Shown here: one piece after another, positions 34,001 to 43,163 of the stretch
Position numbering within the stretch: the first letter of the stretch is position 1
How the letters are laid out: each line of letters opens with the position of its first letter
Origin: Epibacterium ulvae
GTDB taxonomy: Bacteria; Pseudomonadota; Alphaproteobacteria; Rhodobacterales; Rhodobacteraceae
DNA: 64,000 nucleotides
Assembly: GCF_900102795.1 (NCBI RefSeq)
Contig: NZ_FMWG01000001.1
Coordinates: 310,001 to 374,000 of the forward strand
Direction: 5' to 3'
Position numbers and translations under genes: made by a program
The notes under the pieces: model-generated
Databases searched by the model: none
Told to the model about the DNA's origin: nothing
What the model saw: only the letters and a program-made list of their open reading frames with translations

Positions 34001-35579
34001 ACGCTGTTTCAGTCTGGTTCCAATCCTGCAGGATGAGCTGTTTTTCGGCTTCGGGCAAAACGGGCACATCTTTTACCAAAACCTCGGCCTGTGCTTCGAT
34101 CGTGTCGAGAACCAGTGTAAGGCGCGCGAGTAAAAGCGCGCTGGCGGTTTCGCTCAACTGAGAGCGATCAAAATGCAGGCTCACTTTTTCGCCGGTTAAA
34201 CACAGGGTGATGAATGCCCCCTCTAACGGTGTGTCGGCCTCTAGACGTACCGCAATTGCGGGAACCTGCATCGGTGAGAGCTCTGGCGCGCGTGTGAGCA
34301 AATCTGCCGCAAAGCCACCGTATTGGTTCAGGGTGTCCAGCGCGCTATTTATCTGCACGATGACATCAGCAACCAAGGCATCTTGGCGCAAGGTCAACGG
34401 CACCCAAGAGGATATATGACCGGGTTGCTCCTGCAGTGCTGAGCTAGACAAGGCAATTGTCCCACAGTCCTGACCTGCGCTGCGCAGCGCCCAAATTGCA
34501 GCTGCTGCGATCTTGGCGGGGACGGGCGCCTGACTTGAAGCCAGCTCGACCCTCTTAAAACCTTCTTCGTCCGTAGAGGTGGCAAAAGGTATGGGGAGCG
34601 TTTGGGTTTGCGCCAGTTCAGTGCGCCAATGAGACTCGGCTTTGTGGGTCTTGGCCATCGCGGCAGACAGGTGGTTGCGATCTTGTGCCGATAGCTTCGA
34701 GATCTGCGCGCCGACCGAGATCAAATTTTCAAGGTCAGCAGGGCGCCCGTCGGGATGTGCGAAATCTGACAGCTGCACAGCGCCGGTTCCACAGGCAACC
34801 ACCAGACTGTCTTTGTTAACTTCTAGGGTTTGCCCCGCAGGAGCCGCTGTAGGAGATGTAAGAGCGTTTGCTTTGCCGACCAACAGTACATCTTGGCCAA
34901 GCTGTACATTTGCGACACAAAGCGGGTTCCAATACTCCCCAAAATCCAATGCCCGCACCAGACGCGCAACATCAGTGGCATTTTGACTGAAATCCAGCAT
35001 CCCGTTGCCCGAGGGACGGTCCGCTTTTGCAAAATAGCGTCTACGGGTCAGATCTTGGGCGGTACGGTCGAGGCGCTCGTCTTCCAGCTGCAGAAGAACC
35101 TCTGAAAAACTGTCCATTGCTGCCGCGTAGCATTTGGAATTCAGCGACAGGGCTGTCTCCGTATCTGCAATGTCGAAATGGCGCTGGGCGAGTATATCGC
35201 CCGTGTCTGCTTCGGCCTCCATCACATGCCAGGTGATCCCATGCCGGGTTTCCCCATTGATGAGCGCCCAGACAGGTGTGTTTAGTCCTGCATAGTCGGG
35301 CAACGGGCCATCATGAAAGTTCACGGCCCCTTTACGCGCCTGCGATAAGATTTCAGACGGGATCATCCGCAGGTTGGCAATAGACAGAAGCCAATCAAAT
35401 GGTGCACTAATCTCGGATGCTTTTTCAAGCACTTGAATATTGTGTGTCCGCGCCCAGGTCTGGATATTTTCGTCGCGTGAAACAACATTTGTGATCAGAT
35501 GCCCCCGCGCCAGCAGAGCATCGCCACAGCCGATCAAAAGGGATTCATCCCCAATAAGGACAGAAGAAAAAGCGGTCAT
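31011..35579 (-). CDS. NRPS: formyltransferase - half condensation - adenylation interrupted by luciferase-like monooxygenase - carrier
   Basis: 1522 residues. Residues 1-290 form a formyltransferase fold with catalytic Asn87, His89 and Asp125 (VNFHDGPLP, ADTGDI). About 340-515 resembles only the C-terminal half of a condensation domain; no HHxxxDG is seen. The adenylation domain starts near 516, with A3 YTSGSTGLPKG (677-687) and A4 FDIS. It is interrupted at about 762-1115 by an FMN-dependent luciferase-like monooxygenase (MDFNLFYWGND, WTPERHFHAFGGPYPNPS, GRAGIGFASGW), as in the MupA/Atu3671 family. It resumes with YGPTET, YRTGDL, KIRGQRIELGEIE and Lys1387. The carrier motif is GGHSL (Ser1443). 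The substrate pocket suggests glycine. No thioesterase. It may start an assembly line finished by the PKS. Confidence 0.93.
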   Translation of the reverse strand: MTAFSSVLIGDESLLIGCGDALLARGHLITNVVSRDENIQTWARTHNIQVLEKASEISAPFDWLLSIANLRMIPSEILSQARKGAVNFHDGPLPDYAGLNTPVWALINGETRHGITWHVMEAEADTGDILAQRHFDIADTETALSLNSKCYAAAMDSFSEVLLQLEDERLDRTAQDLTRRRYFAKADRPSGNGMLDFSQNATDVARLVRALDFGEYWNPLCVANVQLGQDVLLVGKANALTSPTAAPAGQTLEVNKDSLVVACGTGAVQLSDFAHPDGRPADLENLISVGAQISKLSAQDRNHLSAAMAKTHKAESHWRTELAQTQTLPIPFATSTDEEGFKRVELASSQAPVPAKIAAAAIWALRSAGQDCGTIALSSSALQEQPGHISSWVPLTLRQDALVADVIVQINSALDTLNQYGGFAADLLTRAPELSPMQVPAIAVRLEADTPLEGAFITLCLTGEKVSLHFDRSQLSETASALLLARLTLVLDTIEAQAEVLVKDVPVLPEAEKQLILQDWNQTETAFDADQTIHAAFEAQVARTPDATALVFEGETLSYSSLNARANDLARKLQTEGVCAGDPVGIYVRRSPDLVIAALGVLKAGGAYVPLDPAYPADRIAHFISDCGAKVILSQSALKDKLPVHSAKVLEVDQLDLSDATNVTSDASGNTLAYLIYTSGSTGLPKGVMVRHSNVANFFAGMDQRIPHQAGDSWLAVTSLSFDISVLELFWTLSRGFKLVLSSDESRLQLSNAPIRQTDRKMDFNLFYWGNDDGAGPKKYELLLEGAKFADQHGFNAVWTPERHFHAFGGPYPNPSVTGAAVAAVTQNIGVRAGSCVAPLHHAARIAEEWAVIDNLTNGRAGIGFASGWQPDDFILRPENTPPANKPALFESIETVRKLWRGEHVAFPRKDGSTHSVLSQPRPVSKELPVWVTTAGNPETWREAGRIGANVLTHLLGQSIEEVGEKIKIYHQALRDAGYDPAGFKVTLMLHTYLAADRETARQIAREPMKDYLRSAAGLIKQYAWAFPAFKRPEGANNPMDVDLGSLSGEELESILDFAFERYFEDSGLFGTVQDAVTRVDALKRIGVDEVACLIDYGIAPDVVLDGLAPLAEVLRLSNAPQALAEDDYSLAAQLLRHRITHMQCTPSMARMIAADDNAAAALGTLQHLMVGGEALPGDLVQSLHAATSAKLHNMYGPTETTIWSTVQTISDVPKGIADIGTPIANTSVLVLDSQGIPQPIGAPGELLIGGAGVTAGYWQREELTAERFAKVAAHPGTFYRTGDLVRWREDGRLDFLGRTDHQVKIRGQRIELGEIEAALADQQGVSGAVVIARKLGNDDKLIGYITADAAIQEEALKHALNTRLADVMVPSHIVTLEAFPLTPNKKIDRKALPDPKPARTRNSIPAEPSTGYEAKIANIWSRILGVESIGAEDNFFALGGHSLLAVQAHRDIRAELHLQSLSITDIFRFPTLSGLATHLQDLSGDPQTTKNAAETNTAEHAARSETMSKRRAMRANRKARA

Positions 35580-36583
35580 TTTTGCTCCTTCGCAACGGGA
35601 ATGAAACGTGTCTGTGGTCGAGGTATACGCCGCGATACGCCGCGCAGCATATGGGTCAAAAGATCACGAGTGAAGTGGTCGGGTTCGACCTGTGGCTTGC
35701 CTTCGATCAGACGGCGCAAACCATAAAGCGCTCCCCCTGCAAACCGTGCAAGATCGGCGAGTATCGCATAGGCGCGGCCATGTGTTTTAACAAAATAATA
35801 ATGGCGCGCCTCAAACCAGTATTGGGGCGTGCGTTGCCATTTCTTCATTCCTGTTGACACAGACCCAACATGCGCAATCTTGCTCTCTGGTACATAGTAG
35901 GTGTTCCATCCAGACTGCGCGGCGCGATGACATAATTCGGTCTCTTCAAAATACAAAAAGAAGGTTTCATCAAAACCATCGATTGCCTCGATCATATCGC
36001 GCCGCAGCATAAGGCTTGCGCCCGCAGTCCAATCTACGCGACATGTGGTTTGGGGAAGATCCATAGCGACGACTGAGTGTCGCAAAACACGGGTGATGAC
36101 CCCTGTTCGCGCCGCTCCTTCAAACTCTCCCGCGATGGTGGGAAAACGAAAGGCTGTCGTATGGGGCACGCCATCGGTGCCATGCACGTAAGACCCGGCG
36201 AGACCCGCATCTGTTTGGGTTGCCATGAAATCCCGGAGGGTTGAGATGGTGTTGATTTCAGGGAACGCATCAGAGTTCTGCAGGTAATAATAATCCGGTG
36301 TGGTGCCATCAGAAAACCCGGCACGCAGGCCTACGTTCATGCCCGCGCCAAACCCACCATTGACCGGCGACTGAAGAACACGCAGATGATTGTCTTTGCA
36401 CCACCCTGCCTTTTCAGCGGCGGTTTGGATCTCCTCAAAAGAGCCATCACCAGAATTATTGTCAATGATAACGATTTCACCATCAACATGCCGCATCGCG
36501 CCAACAGCGGCTTTGGCTGCGCGCAACGTCATCTGGGGCGTTTTATAGTTCAAAATGATGGTAAGAACGCGATTGTCTGGCAC
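35576..36583 (-). CDS. Glycosyltransferase family 2 (rhamnosyltransferase-like) between the PKS and NRPS genes
   Basis: 335 residues. GT-A motifs: TIILNYKTPQMTLRAAKA, IVIIDNNSGDGS, GGFGAGMNVGLRAG, YYLQNSDAF (DXD equivalent) and FLYFEETELCHRAAQSGW (ED-W catalytic region), as in WbbL/RfbF-like transferases. It starts 4 nt after the PKS stop and overlaps the NRPS start by ATGA. Being locked between the two megasynthases, it probably glycosylates their product or builds its sugar acceptor; the donor is unknown. Confidence 0.88.
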   Translation of the reverse strand: MPDNRVLTIILNYKTPQMTLRAAKAAVGAMRHVDGEIVIIDNNSGDGSFEEIQTAAEKAGWCKDNHLRVLQSPVNGGFGAGMNVGLRAGFSDGTTPDYYYLQNSDAFPEINTISTLRDFMATQTDAGLAGSYVHGTDGVPHTTAFRFPTIAGEFEGAARTGVITRVLRHSVVAMDLPQTTCRVDWTAGASLMLRRDMIEAIDGFDETFFLYFEETELCHRAAQSGWNTYYVPESKIAHVGSVSTGMKKWQRTPQYWFEARHYYFVKTHGRAYAILADLARFAGGALYGLRRLIEGKPQVEPDHFTRDLLTHMLRGVSRRIPRPQTRFIPVAKEQK

Positions 36584-36587
36584 TGTG

Positions 36588-39500
36588 TTACTCCGCCGCG
36601 GTCGCGGTTTGGCTATGATCTTCTATAGGCTGTTCTGCGTGGTCCAGAATATGTTTCACCTCTGATGCCAATACGCTCACATTGGGAACAAGAACCATAC
36701 TGTCATGGTTTCCGGGCACCTCAATGACTTCGACGTTTGGCGCCCAGCGGGTCCAATCGTTGTCTGCAAATACATATTCCCGCGCTTGGCTGATCCATTG
36801 ACCGCCCGATACCTTCCAAGAATGATCCAAGGGCGGACGCAGCAACGTCATCGAGCCATTCCAAGGGCGCAGCTCATAGCTCTCAAGCGCTGCGCGGAAG
36901 GCCAGTTCAATCTTGCGATTGTTGAACGCGGGTTTTTCCCCCGTTTCAGCGGGCTTGTCTCGGCGCTTTTCAATCTCCCACACAATTCGGTTGCGGGCCC
37001 ATTGTGCAAAATAGGCGGGCCCTTTGCTGCGGATTTCTTGCAGTTTGATGAGTGCTTTGTCTTGCTTCGTTAGTTCTGGACGCAGCGGAAGCGGGGTGTC
37101 CAAGAGGATTAAAGCAGCTGTTTTGTTGCCCTGCGCCTCTAGCTGCTGGGCCATTTCATAGGCTGTTAACCCACCGCCAGAGAACCCACCCAACAGATAT
37201 GGACCCTCAGGTTGAACCTGTTGAATTTCAGCCAGATAATCCGTCGCGGCTTCAGTTAGGCTATCATGCGGGGTGTCTTCGCCGATCAATCCTTTGGCCT
37301 GAATGCCATAGATGGGGCGGTCTTTTCCAAGCAAAAGTGCAAGATGGCGCAGGTTTAAGACATTCCCAAACATGCCCGCGACAAGGAAAAAGGGCGTTGT
37401 TCCCCGACCATTTCCAGGATGAAGCAACACAAGATGTTTGTGCGCTTCTTCTTCCTGTGTTGCTGTTTGGTCTGTGCCCGCGTCTTGCAGTACGGGTTTT
37501 GGGCCATGGGCTTCGATTTTCTTCGCAAGGGCGGCAACGGTGGGAGCCTCAAATAAGACGGACATGGGGAATTCCACATCCAGTCGCCGCTTGATCTGTG
37601 CGAACAGGCGCACAGCAACAAGCGAGTGTCCCCCCAGATCAAAGAAACTGTCGTCCACCCCGATTTTCGACACGCCTAATAGGGACGAGAACAGCTCGGC
37701 AAGAACCTCCTCAACTGGAGTGCGTGGCGCAACAAAGGCCGCGTCCAGCTGCGGGCGCTCAAAGCTTTGCTGCTTACTTTCCGCGTGTGTGCTTTGCCCC
37801 GCTTGTGCAATCATTGCGTCAAGATCAAGGGATGATACCAAGACCTGCGCGCGCCCCGTGGCCAGCGCACGCTCCAGCGCTTTTGGGCCTTCTGTGGCGC
37901 GAATACCGTTTTGCAGGTTGTATTGCAGCCTTTGTTCGTCCGCAGATAGGGGGGGCACATGTCCGGGTTCCGCAAGGCCAATCTCTGCGGCTGTGGTGTC
38001 AGCACTTGCATCCTGTGCAAGCGCAAAGCCCTCTGCAAGGCGCTTCATCTGGAAGGTTTCGATCTCAACCAGAACACGGCCATCTGCTGCACAGAGCGAG
38101 ATGTCAAACTGCGCAAATTCACCTTCTTGGCTGTCTACCAGCCGCATATGACTGCAGATTTCTGCTTCAAGGGGGCCAAAGACACGGATGTCACCGTATG
38201 ACACTGGCACCCAGAGCGATTTTGTATTGTATCCCGGAACCAGATCCAACGCCCAGCCTGTTGCAAGATCCATTAATCCAGGGTGCAACAGGCAAGCGTC
38301 CTCTTTCGCAGTTTTGGAAAGCGCCAGTCGGGCAAGCCCTTCTTCGGTGCCTCGCGCGCAATGTGTCAGAACGTGCCAACGCGGGCCGAATGCAAGATGC
38401 GCCTCTTGGGGTGAGGTCAGACGGCCCGCCACCGGTGCCTGCACCACGGGGCACCGCGTGGACACTTCGGTCAGATCAACAGGTTTTGGTGTGTTGGGGA
38501 TGTTGAGCGTGATCTGTGCCTCTGCGATGCGTTGATAGCCATCGCTGGCTTTGCCAAACAGGCCCACGGCATATCCGTTTGCGGCATCTTCAAACCGCAA
38601 GATCAGTTCACGGCTTTCCCCCTCTGGCACCACGAAAGCACGCAGGAAGTAGAGATCACTCAATGAGAAGCCAGTCTCAATGCCAAAATCACGTAGCGCC
38701 TCTGAGATGAGCGTGATCATTCCGGTGCCCGGCAACAGCGCAACACCCGACCGTGTTCGATGTTCGTCGATTATCCAGTCTGTCCCACTAAACGTGGTCC
38801 GATAGTATCGATTTCCAAGCGCATCAAAGCCGCGTTCATCCAGCAATGCCATATCGCATGTTTCAAGTGCAGCAGGGCTTTGTGTCCCAAGGCGTGCGGT
38901 CATCGCATCCGAGGCCATGCCGACATCACTCCAGATCCCCCAGTCGATTGCCATCACACGGGTGCTTTTGTTTGAACGTGATTGCGCCCAGGCGTTCAGG
39001 TAGTCGTTTGCCGCGATATAGTCGGCTTGCCCTGCCGGATGCGTTGCTGTCGATGAAGAGGAACACAGCAGCAGCAATTCTAAACTGCCATCTTCAAACA
39101 AATCGTCCAACACACGCAGACCATTCACCTTTGGCGCAAGAACCTGTGCCATTTGCTCTTCGGTTTTGGCGAGGAGCGGCGTGTCATCAATATGGCCAGC
39201 ACTGTGGATCAGACCGGTGAGTTTTCCAAAACGGGCTTCAACGGCCTCTTTGACATTACGCATCTGCCCAATGTTGCAGACATCTGCGGCGTATTGCGCA
39301 ACGGTGCCTTTTCCAATCTCTTCAAGGGCTCGCATCGCTTTGATGCGCTGGGCCGTTTTATTCGCTTGGCCATGGCTTGCCAGATAAGCGTCCCAGTTTT
39401 CCTCCAAAGGAAGCCCATCACGCGACACCAATACGACATTGGCGTTGTAGGTTTCCATAAGGTGTGCCGCGAGGGTCCGACCAATGCCACCAAAACCACC

Positions 39501-42500
39501 TGTGATCAGATACGTGCCTTGCTGTTTGAACTGCGGTGCGATGTCTTTTGGCAGAGGGCGTGGGCGCCACCCTTGCTCAAACCGCTGTGCGCCTCGCCAT
39601 ACCGCGCGCGCAGCAGGTGTTTCAGCATAAAGCTCTTCTAACAGACGTTCGGTGATCTCATCGCTGCGTTCTCCGCGCAGAATCTGCCACATAGCGGGGG
39701 CGGGGGGCAGTTCAATATCGATCTGGCTGCACGTGACATCCGGCAACTCGCGCGGCATCACACCCAATGGGCCAGAAATCATCGATTTCTCAGGGTGCAA
39801 CAGGGGCTCGTCTCGGGTTTGTGCTGCGCCAGTGGTAAAGACGCTGAGATGGACCGGATGTGACAACTCTGCATTCCCTAGCGCCTGCCCCAAAGCGGTC
39901 AGACCGTAAAACCCCATCTCAAGGTTGCGATCAAAGAAAGAGGAACCGGGGCGGAAGGTTTCTGCGTCTGTCACCAGCCAGAAATGCGCGATGCGATCCG
40001 GCAGGCATCTTGCCTCTGCAAGATCCGCAAAAAGCGCATCATAGCCAAAACGGCCTTGTTCCGGAGCCAGAATAAATTGGTTTTCACTGATCTGAGCATA
40101 GGTATCGCCTGGCTGGACTGTGATCACAGGGTGGCCTGCCGCGCGCAGACGTTGTGTTACCGCATTGGCGTGCCCCAGATCATCTTCAAAGATCAGCCAA
40201 GTGTGTGCAACGTCGCCCAATTCCGTCGCGATATCAATTTCACAATCTGCCAGCGCCGGTCGCCAGCTGGGGCGATACCCCCAATCTGTGATGTCTTCAT
40301 GGCGTGCGGGCAGAGTGTCTTCGGGGCGATCTTTTTGCGCTCCTGGTTCGATAAAGTAGCGGCTGCGCTGAAAGGCATAGGTGGGCAATGGCAGCCGATG
40401 ACGCTTGGCCTCTCCCCAGATTTGGCTCCAGTCGGCTTCTACGCCGCAGGCCCATAGGCGCCCGATCATACCAAAGAAATAGCTATCATCCATGATGTCT
40501 TGATCGGGATGACGCAGTGAGGACAGGACTTGACCGGAATTGACCGAAGGCGCCATTTGCGCCAGTGAGCTGAGCGCTTTTCCGGGGCCAACTTCCAAGT
40601 ATACCCGCCCCTTTGTGGTCGAAAGCGCTTCAATACAATCAGCAAACAACACGGTGTTGCGCAACTGGGCGACCCAATAGTCGGGGTCTGTTGCCTCTGT
40701 ATCGCTCAGCACCGCGCCCGTTCGGTTGGACTGAATGGGCAGGTTTGGCGCTTGCAAGTTCAGACGCCGCAGGAAAGTGCCGTATTCCTCCAGAATGACA
40801 TCCAACATACGACTATGGGCTGCAATATCGATGTTGATACGCTGATGGTCTATCTCTTGTGTTGTCAGAACCTTAGAAAGCGCATCCAGCGCGGCTTGAG
40901 GCCCTGACACAGCCGTAAGCCCCGGTGCGTTGACGCTGGCAATATCCAGATCATCGCCAATCATGGCCTCAACTTCGGGCAGCGAAAGTGAGATCGACAG
41001 CATCCCACCTGCGGGCATTTTGTCAAACAAACGCCCACGCAGCAGGACCAGATCTATACAGTCTTCAAAGGACAGCACCCCGGCCAGACAGGCAGCTGTG
41101 TTCTCCCCCATGGAGTGGCCAACAAGGGCTGCAGGCTTTACGCCCCAGCTCATCCAAAGCTGTGCAAGGGCGTATTCCACAATCATGATCAACGGCAATT
41201 GCGCGGATGGTTTTTGCAAAGCTTTGTTTGCGGCCTCTGCGCCACCGTCTTCAGGTAACCAAAGCGCACGGATATCGTAATCCAGTTGCGGTTGCAGATG
41301 GTTCAGGCCCCGGTCCATCCATTCAGCAAAGACAGGTTCTGTTTCATAAAGATCCTGCGCCATCCCAGCGTATTGCGCACCACCACCCGGGAACATAAAC
41401 ACCACATCAGGGTTTGGGCCCAGATGGTCATGGGTAAAGACTTCGCGTGGATTTAGCTCCTTTAGTGCTGCTGCAGCTTCAACTGCCGTTTCGGCGACCA
41501 CGACACGACGTTTGGCGAAACCGCGACGCCCCTCTTTCAGGGTAAAGGCCACATCTGCCAGATCCAGATCCGGATTTTGGCGCAAATGGGTCGCAAGGGC
41601 AGTGGTGTTAGCCTCAAGCGCGGCTTTGGACTGCGCTGACAGGCACAAGATATGAAAGGGGAAATCACTTTCTTCAGAGGGGCTGCGATCTGGTGCTTCT
41701 TCCAAAATGGCATGGGCATTGGTGCCCCCAACGCCAAGCGCATTCACGGCTCCACGACGTGGCCCCTTGTGTGAGATCCACGGCTGCAGGCGGTCATTCA
41801 CTTTAAAGGGGGATGTCTCAAAATCAATGGCAGGGTTTGGCGCTTCATACCCTAGCGACGGGGGCAAGGCTTTGTGTTTTAGTGCAAGGGCCGTTTTGGC
41901 AAGACCTGCAATCCCGGCTGCGGTGTCCAGATGGCCAATATTGGTTTTGACAGACCCCACCTTGCAATACCCCACATCGGATGTGGTCGCGCGATAGGCA
42001 TCCGTAAGAGCTGAAATTTCAATTGGATCCCCAAGGTAGGTTCCGGTGCCATGGCATTCGACATGGTCGATCGTGTCAGGTGTGACATCTGCAGCCTTTA
42101 AGGCTGCTTGCACTGCCTTGACCTGACCACCCACTGATGGCGCAAGATATCCAGCTTTGTCAGCCCCATCATTGTTGATGGCAGATCCTTTGATGACGGC
42201 CCAGATGTGATCGCCATCCGCAATCGCATCTTCCAAACGGCGCAGTGCAACAGCACCGGCGCCTGAGCCAAAAACGGTCCCCTGCGCCCGGTGATCAAAG
42301 GCATGGCACTGCCCATCAGGCGACAGGATTTCGTTTTCTTTGTAAAGGTATCCACGATCTTGCGGCAGCTCAATTGTGACCCCACCAGCAAGCGCCATAT
42401 CGCATTCCTGGTCGTTCAGCGCTTTGCAGGCGTAATGCACAGCCACAAGCGAGGTTGAACAGGCAGTTTGAACATTGACGGATGGCCCCTGCAGATCAAA

Positions 42501-43013
42501 GACGTGGCTGACCCGCGTGGTCAGGAAATCCTTGTCATTGCCCGTGTGGCGCAGCAGGAACATGCCCACATCATCAACCATGTCAGGGTTTGAACAGATG
42601 TTGAAATAGAAATAGCTGCCCATGCCGCAACCTGCATAGACGCCAACACGTCCGCCAAGACTTTCAGGCGGGTGTCCGGCCTGTTCCATGGCCTCCCATG
42701 CCACCTCAAGGAATTTGCGGTGTTGCGGGTCTAAAATGGCGGCTTCTTTTGGAGAAAAGCCGAAGAAATCTGCATCAAAAGTATCAAATCCCTCAAGACG
42801 TGCAGCAGCCGGGACATAGTTGGGATCGGCCAACAGGGCCGCACGTTCTCCGCTGGCCGCTAAAATCTCTTTGTCCAGTGTTTCAATGGAGCCGATACCG
42901 TTCTTGAGATTGTCCCAATAGGTCGCGGCGCTGTCTGCACCGGGAACAGCAACCGAAAGGCCAACGATGGCAATGTCACCAGACCCGTGCGTTGTGGTTT
43001 TGTCTGCTGTCAT
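36588..43013 (-). CDS. Type I polyketide synthase: KS-AT-KR-DH-like-ACP-TE
   Basis: 2141 residues. KS (about 12-440): active Cys185 in VQTACSTSLVAVH, His321 in ECHGTGT, His361 in KTNIGHLD. AT (about 537-885): Ser634 in GHSMGE, with AAHS at 731-734, so malonyl versus methylmalonyl is undecided. KR (about 1165-1365): GGFGGIG (1172-1178) and Tyr1332/Asn1336. Next a dehydratase-like double hotdog (about 1408-1660) with His1418 and Asp1582, but H-x4-G instead of H-x3-G and DLATG instead of DxxxQ. ACP Ser1797 in GGHSL. Thioesterase (about 1870-2125) with Ser1945 (GFSGGG), Asp1972, His2103. KR before DH is the reverse of the common order. First gene of a seven-gene coupled operon. Confidence 0.95.
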   Translation of the reverse strand: MTADKTTTHGSGDIAIVGLSVAVPGADSAATYWDNLKNGIGSIETLDKEILAASGERAALLADPNYVPAAARLEGFDTFDADFFGFSPKEAAILDPQHRKFLEVAWEAMEQAGHPPESLGGRVGVYAGCGMGSYFYFNICSNPDMVDDVGMFLLRHTGNDKDFLTTRVSHVFDLQGPSVNVQTACSTSLVAVHYACKALNDQECDMALAGGVTIELPQDRGYLYKENEILSPDGQCHAFDHRAQGTVFGSGAGAVALRRLEDAIADGDHIWAVIKGSAINNDGADKAGYLAPSVGGQVKAVQAALKAADVTPDTIDHVECHGTGTYLGDPIEISALTDAYRATTSDVGYCKVGSVKTNIGHLDTAAGIAGLAKTALALKHKALPPSLGYEAPNPAIDFETSPFKVNDRLQPWISHKGPRRGAVNALGVGGTNAHAILEEAPDRSPSEESDFPFHILCLSAQSKAALEANTTALATHLRQNPDLDLADVAFTLKEGRRGFAKRRVVVAETAVEAAAALKELNPREVFTHDHLGPNPDVVFMFPGGGAQYAGMAQDLYETEPVFAEWMDRGLNHLQPQLDYDIRALWLPEDGGAEAANKALQKPSAQLPLIMIVEYALAQLWMSWGVKPAALVGHSMGENTAACLAGVLSFEDCIDLVLLRGRLFDKMPAGGMLSISLSLPEVEAMIGDDLDIASVNAPGLTAVSGPQAALDALSKVLTTQEIDHQRINIDIAAHSRMLDVILEEYGTFLRRLNLQAPNLPIQSNRTGAVLSDTEATDPDYWVAQLRNTVLFADCIEALSTTKGRVYLEVGPGKALSSLAQMAPSVNSGQVLSSLRHPDQDIMDDSYFFGMIGRLWACGVEADWSQIWGEAKRHRLPLPTYAFQRSRYFIEPGAQKDRPEDTLPARHEDITDWGYRPSWRPALADCEIDIATELGDVAHTWLIFEDDLGHANAVTQRLRAAGHPVITVQPGDTYAQISENQFILAPEQGRFGYDALFADLAEARCLPDRIAHFWLVTDAETFRPGSSFFDRNLEMGFYGLTALGQALGNAELSHPVHLSVFTTGAAQTRDEPLLHPEKSMISGPLGVMPRELPDVTCSQIDIELPPAPAMWQILRGERSDEITERLLEELYAETPAARAVWRGAQRFEQGWRPRPLPKDIAPQFKQQGTYLITGGFGGIGRTLAAHLMETYNANVVLVSRDGLPLEENWDAYLASHGQANKTAQRIKAMRALEEIGKGTVAQYAADVCNIGQMRNVKEAVEARFGKLTGLIHSAGHIDDTPLLAKTEEQMAQVLAPKVNGLRVLDDLFEDGSLELLLLCSSSSTATHPAGQADYIAANDYLNAWAQSRSNKSTRVMAIDWGIWSDVGMASDAMTARLGTQSPAALETCDMALLDERGFDALGNRYYRTTFSGTDWIIDEHRTRSGVALLPGTGMITLISEALRDFGIETGFSLSDLYFLRAFVVPEGESRELILRFEDAANGYAVGLFGKASDGYQRIAEAQITLNIPNTPKPVDLTEVSTRCPVVQAPVAGRLTSPQEAHLAFGPRWHVLTHCARGTEEGLARLALSKTAKEDACLLHPGLMDLATGWALDLVPGYNTKSLWVPVSYGDIRVFGPLEAEICSHMRLVDSQEGEFAQFDISLCAADGRVLVEIETFQMKRLAEGFALAQDASADTTAAEIGLAEPGHVPPLSADEQRLQYNLQNGIRATEGPKALERALATGRAQVLVSSLDLDAMIAQAGQSTHAESKQQSFERPQLDAAFVAPRTPVEEVLAELFSSLLGVSKIGVDDSFFDLGGHSLVAVRLFAQIKRRLDVEFPMSVLFEAPTVAALAKKIEAHGPKPVLQDAGTDQTATQEEEAHKHLVLLHPGNGRGTTPFFLVAGMFGNVLNLRHLALLLGKDRPIYGIQAKGLIGEDTPHDSLTEAATDYLAEIQQVQPEGPYLLGGFSGGGLTAYEMAQQLEAQGNKTAALILLDTPLPLRPELTKQDKALIKLQEIRSKGPAYFAQWARNRIVWEIEKRRDKPAETGEKPAFNNRKIELAFRAALESYELRPWNGSMTLLRPPLDHSWKVSGGQWISQAREYVFADNDWTRWAPNVEVIEVPGNHDSMVLVPNVSVLASEVKHILDHAEQPIEDHSQTATAAE

Positions 43014-43163
43014 GACTGCATTCCAGTATCAGTGGAGGGAAGAAGAGCGGAGGCGCAAAGAGGCAGAGCCTTGCAAAAGGCGGATTGCGTGTGTTCTGAA
43101 AAGATAAACGGCCAAGCATTATGCGCAAATGCCAGCTCTTTTTCGTGTCGTTCGTTTAACAAA

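Noticed and set aside
37438-38506. Plus-strand frames of 237 and 302 codons opposite the PKS gene
   Set aside because: Low-complexity products opposite the DH and carrier domains, which have clear motifs on the minus strand.
36588-43013. The PKS as a polyunsaturated fatty acid synthase subunit
   Set aside because: Single carrier domain, a terminal thioesterase and no companion pfaB-D genes.
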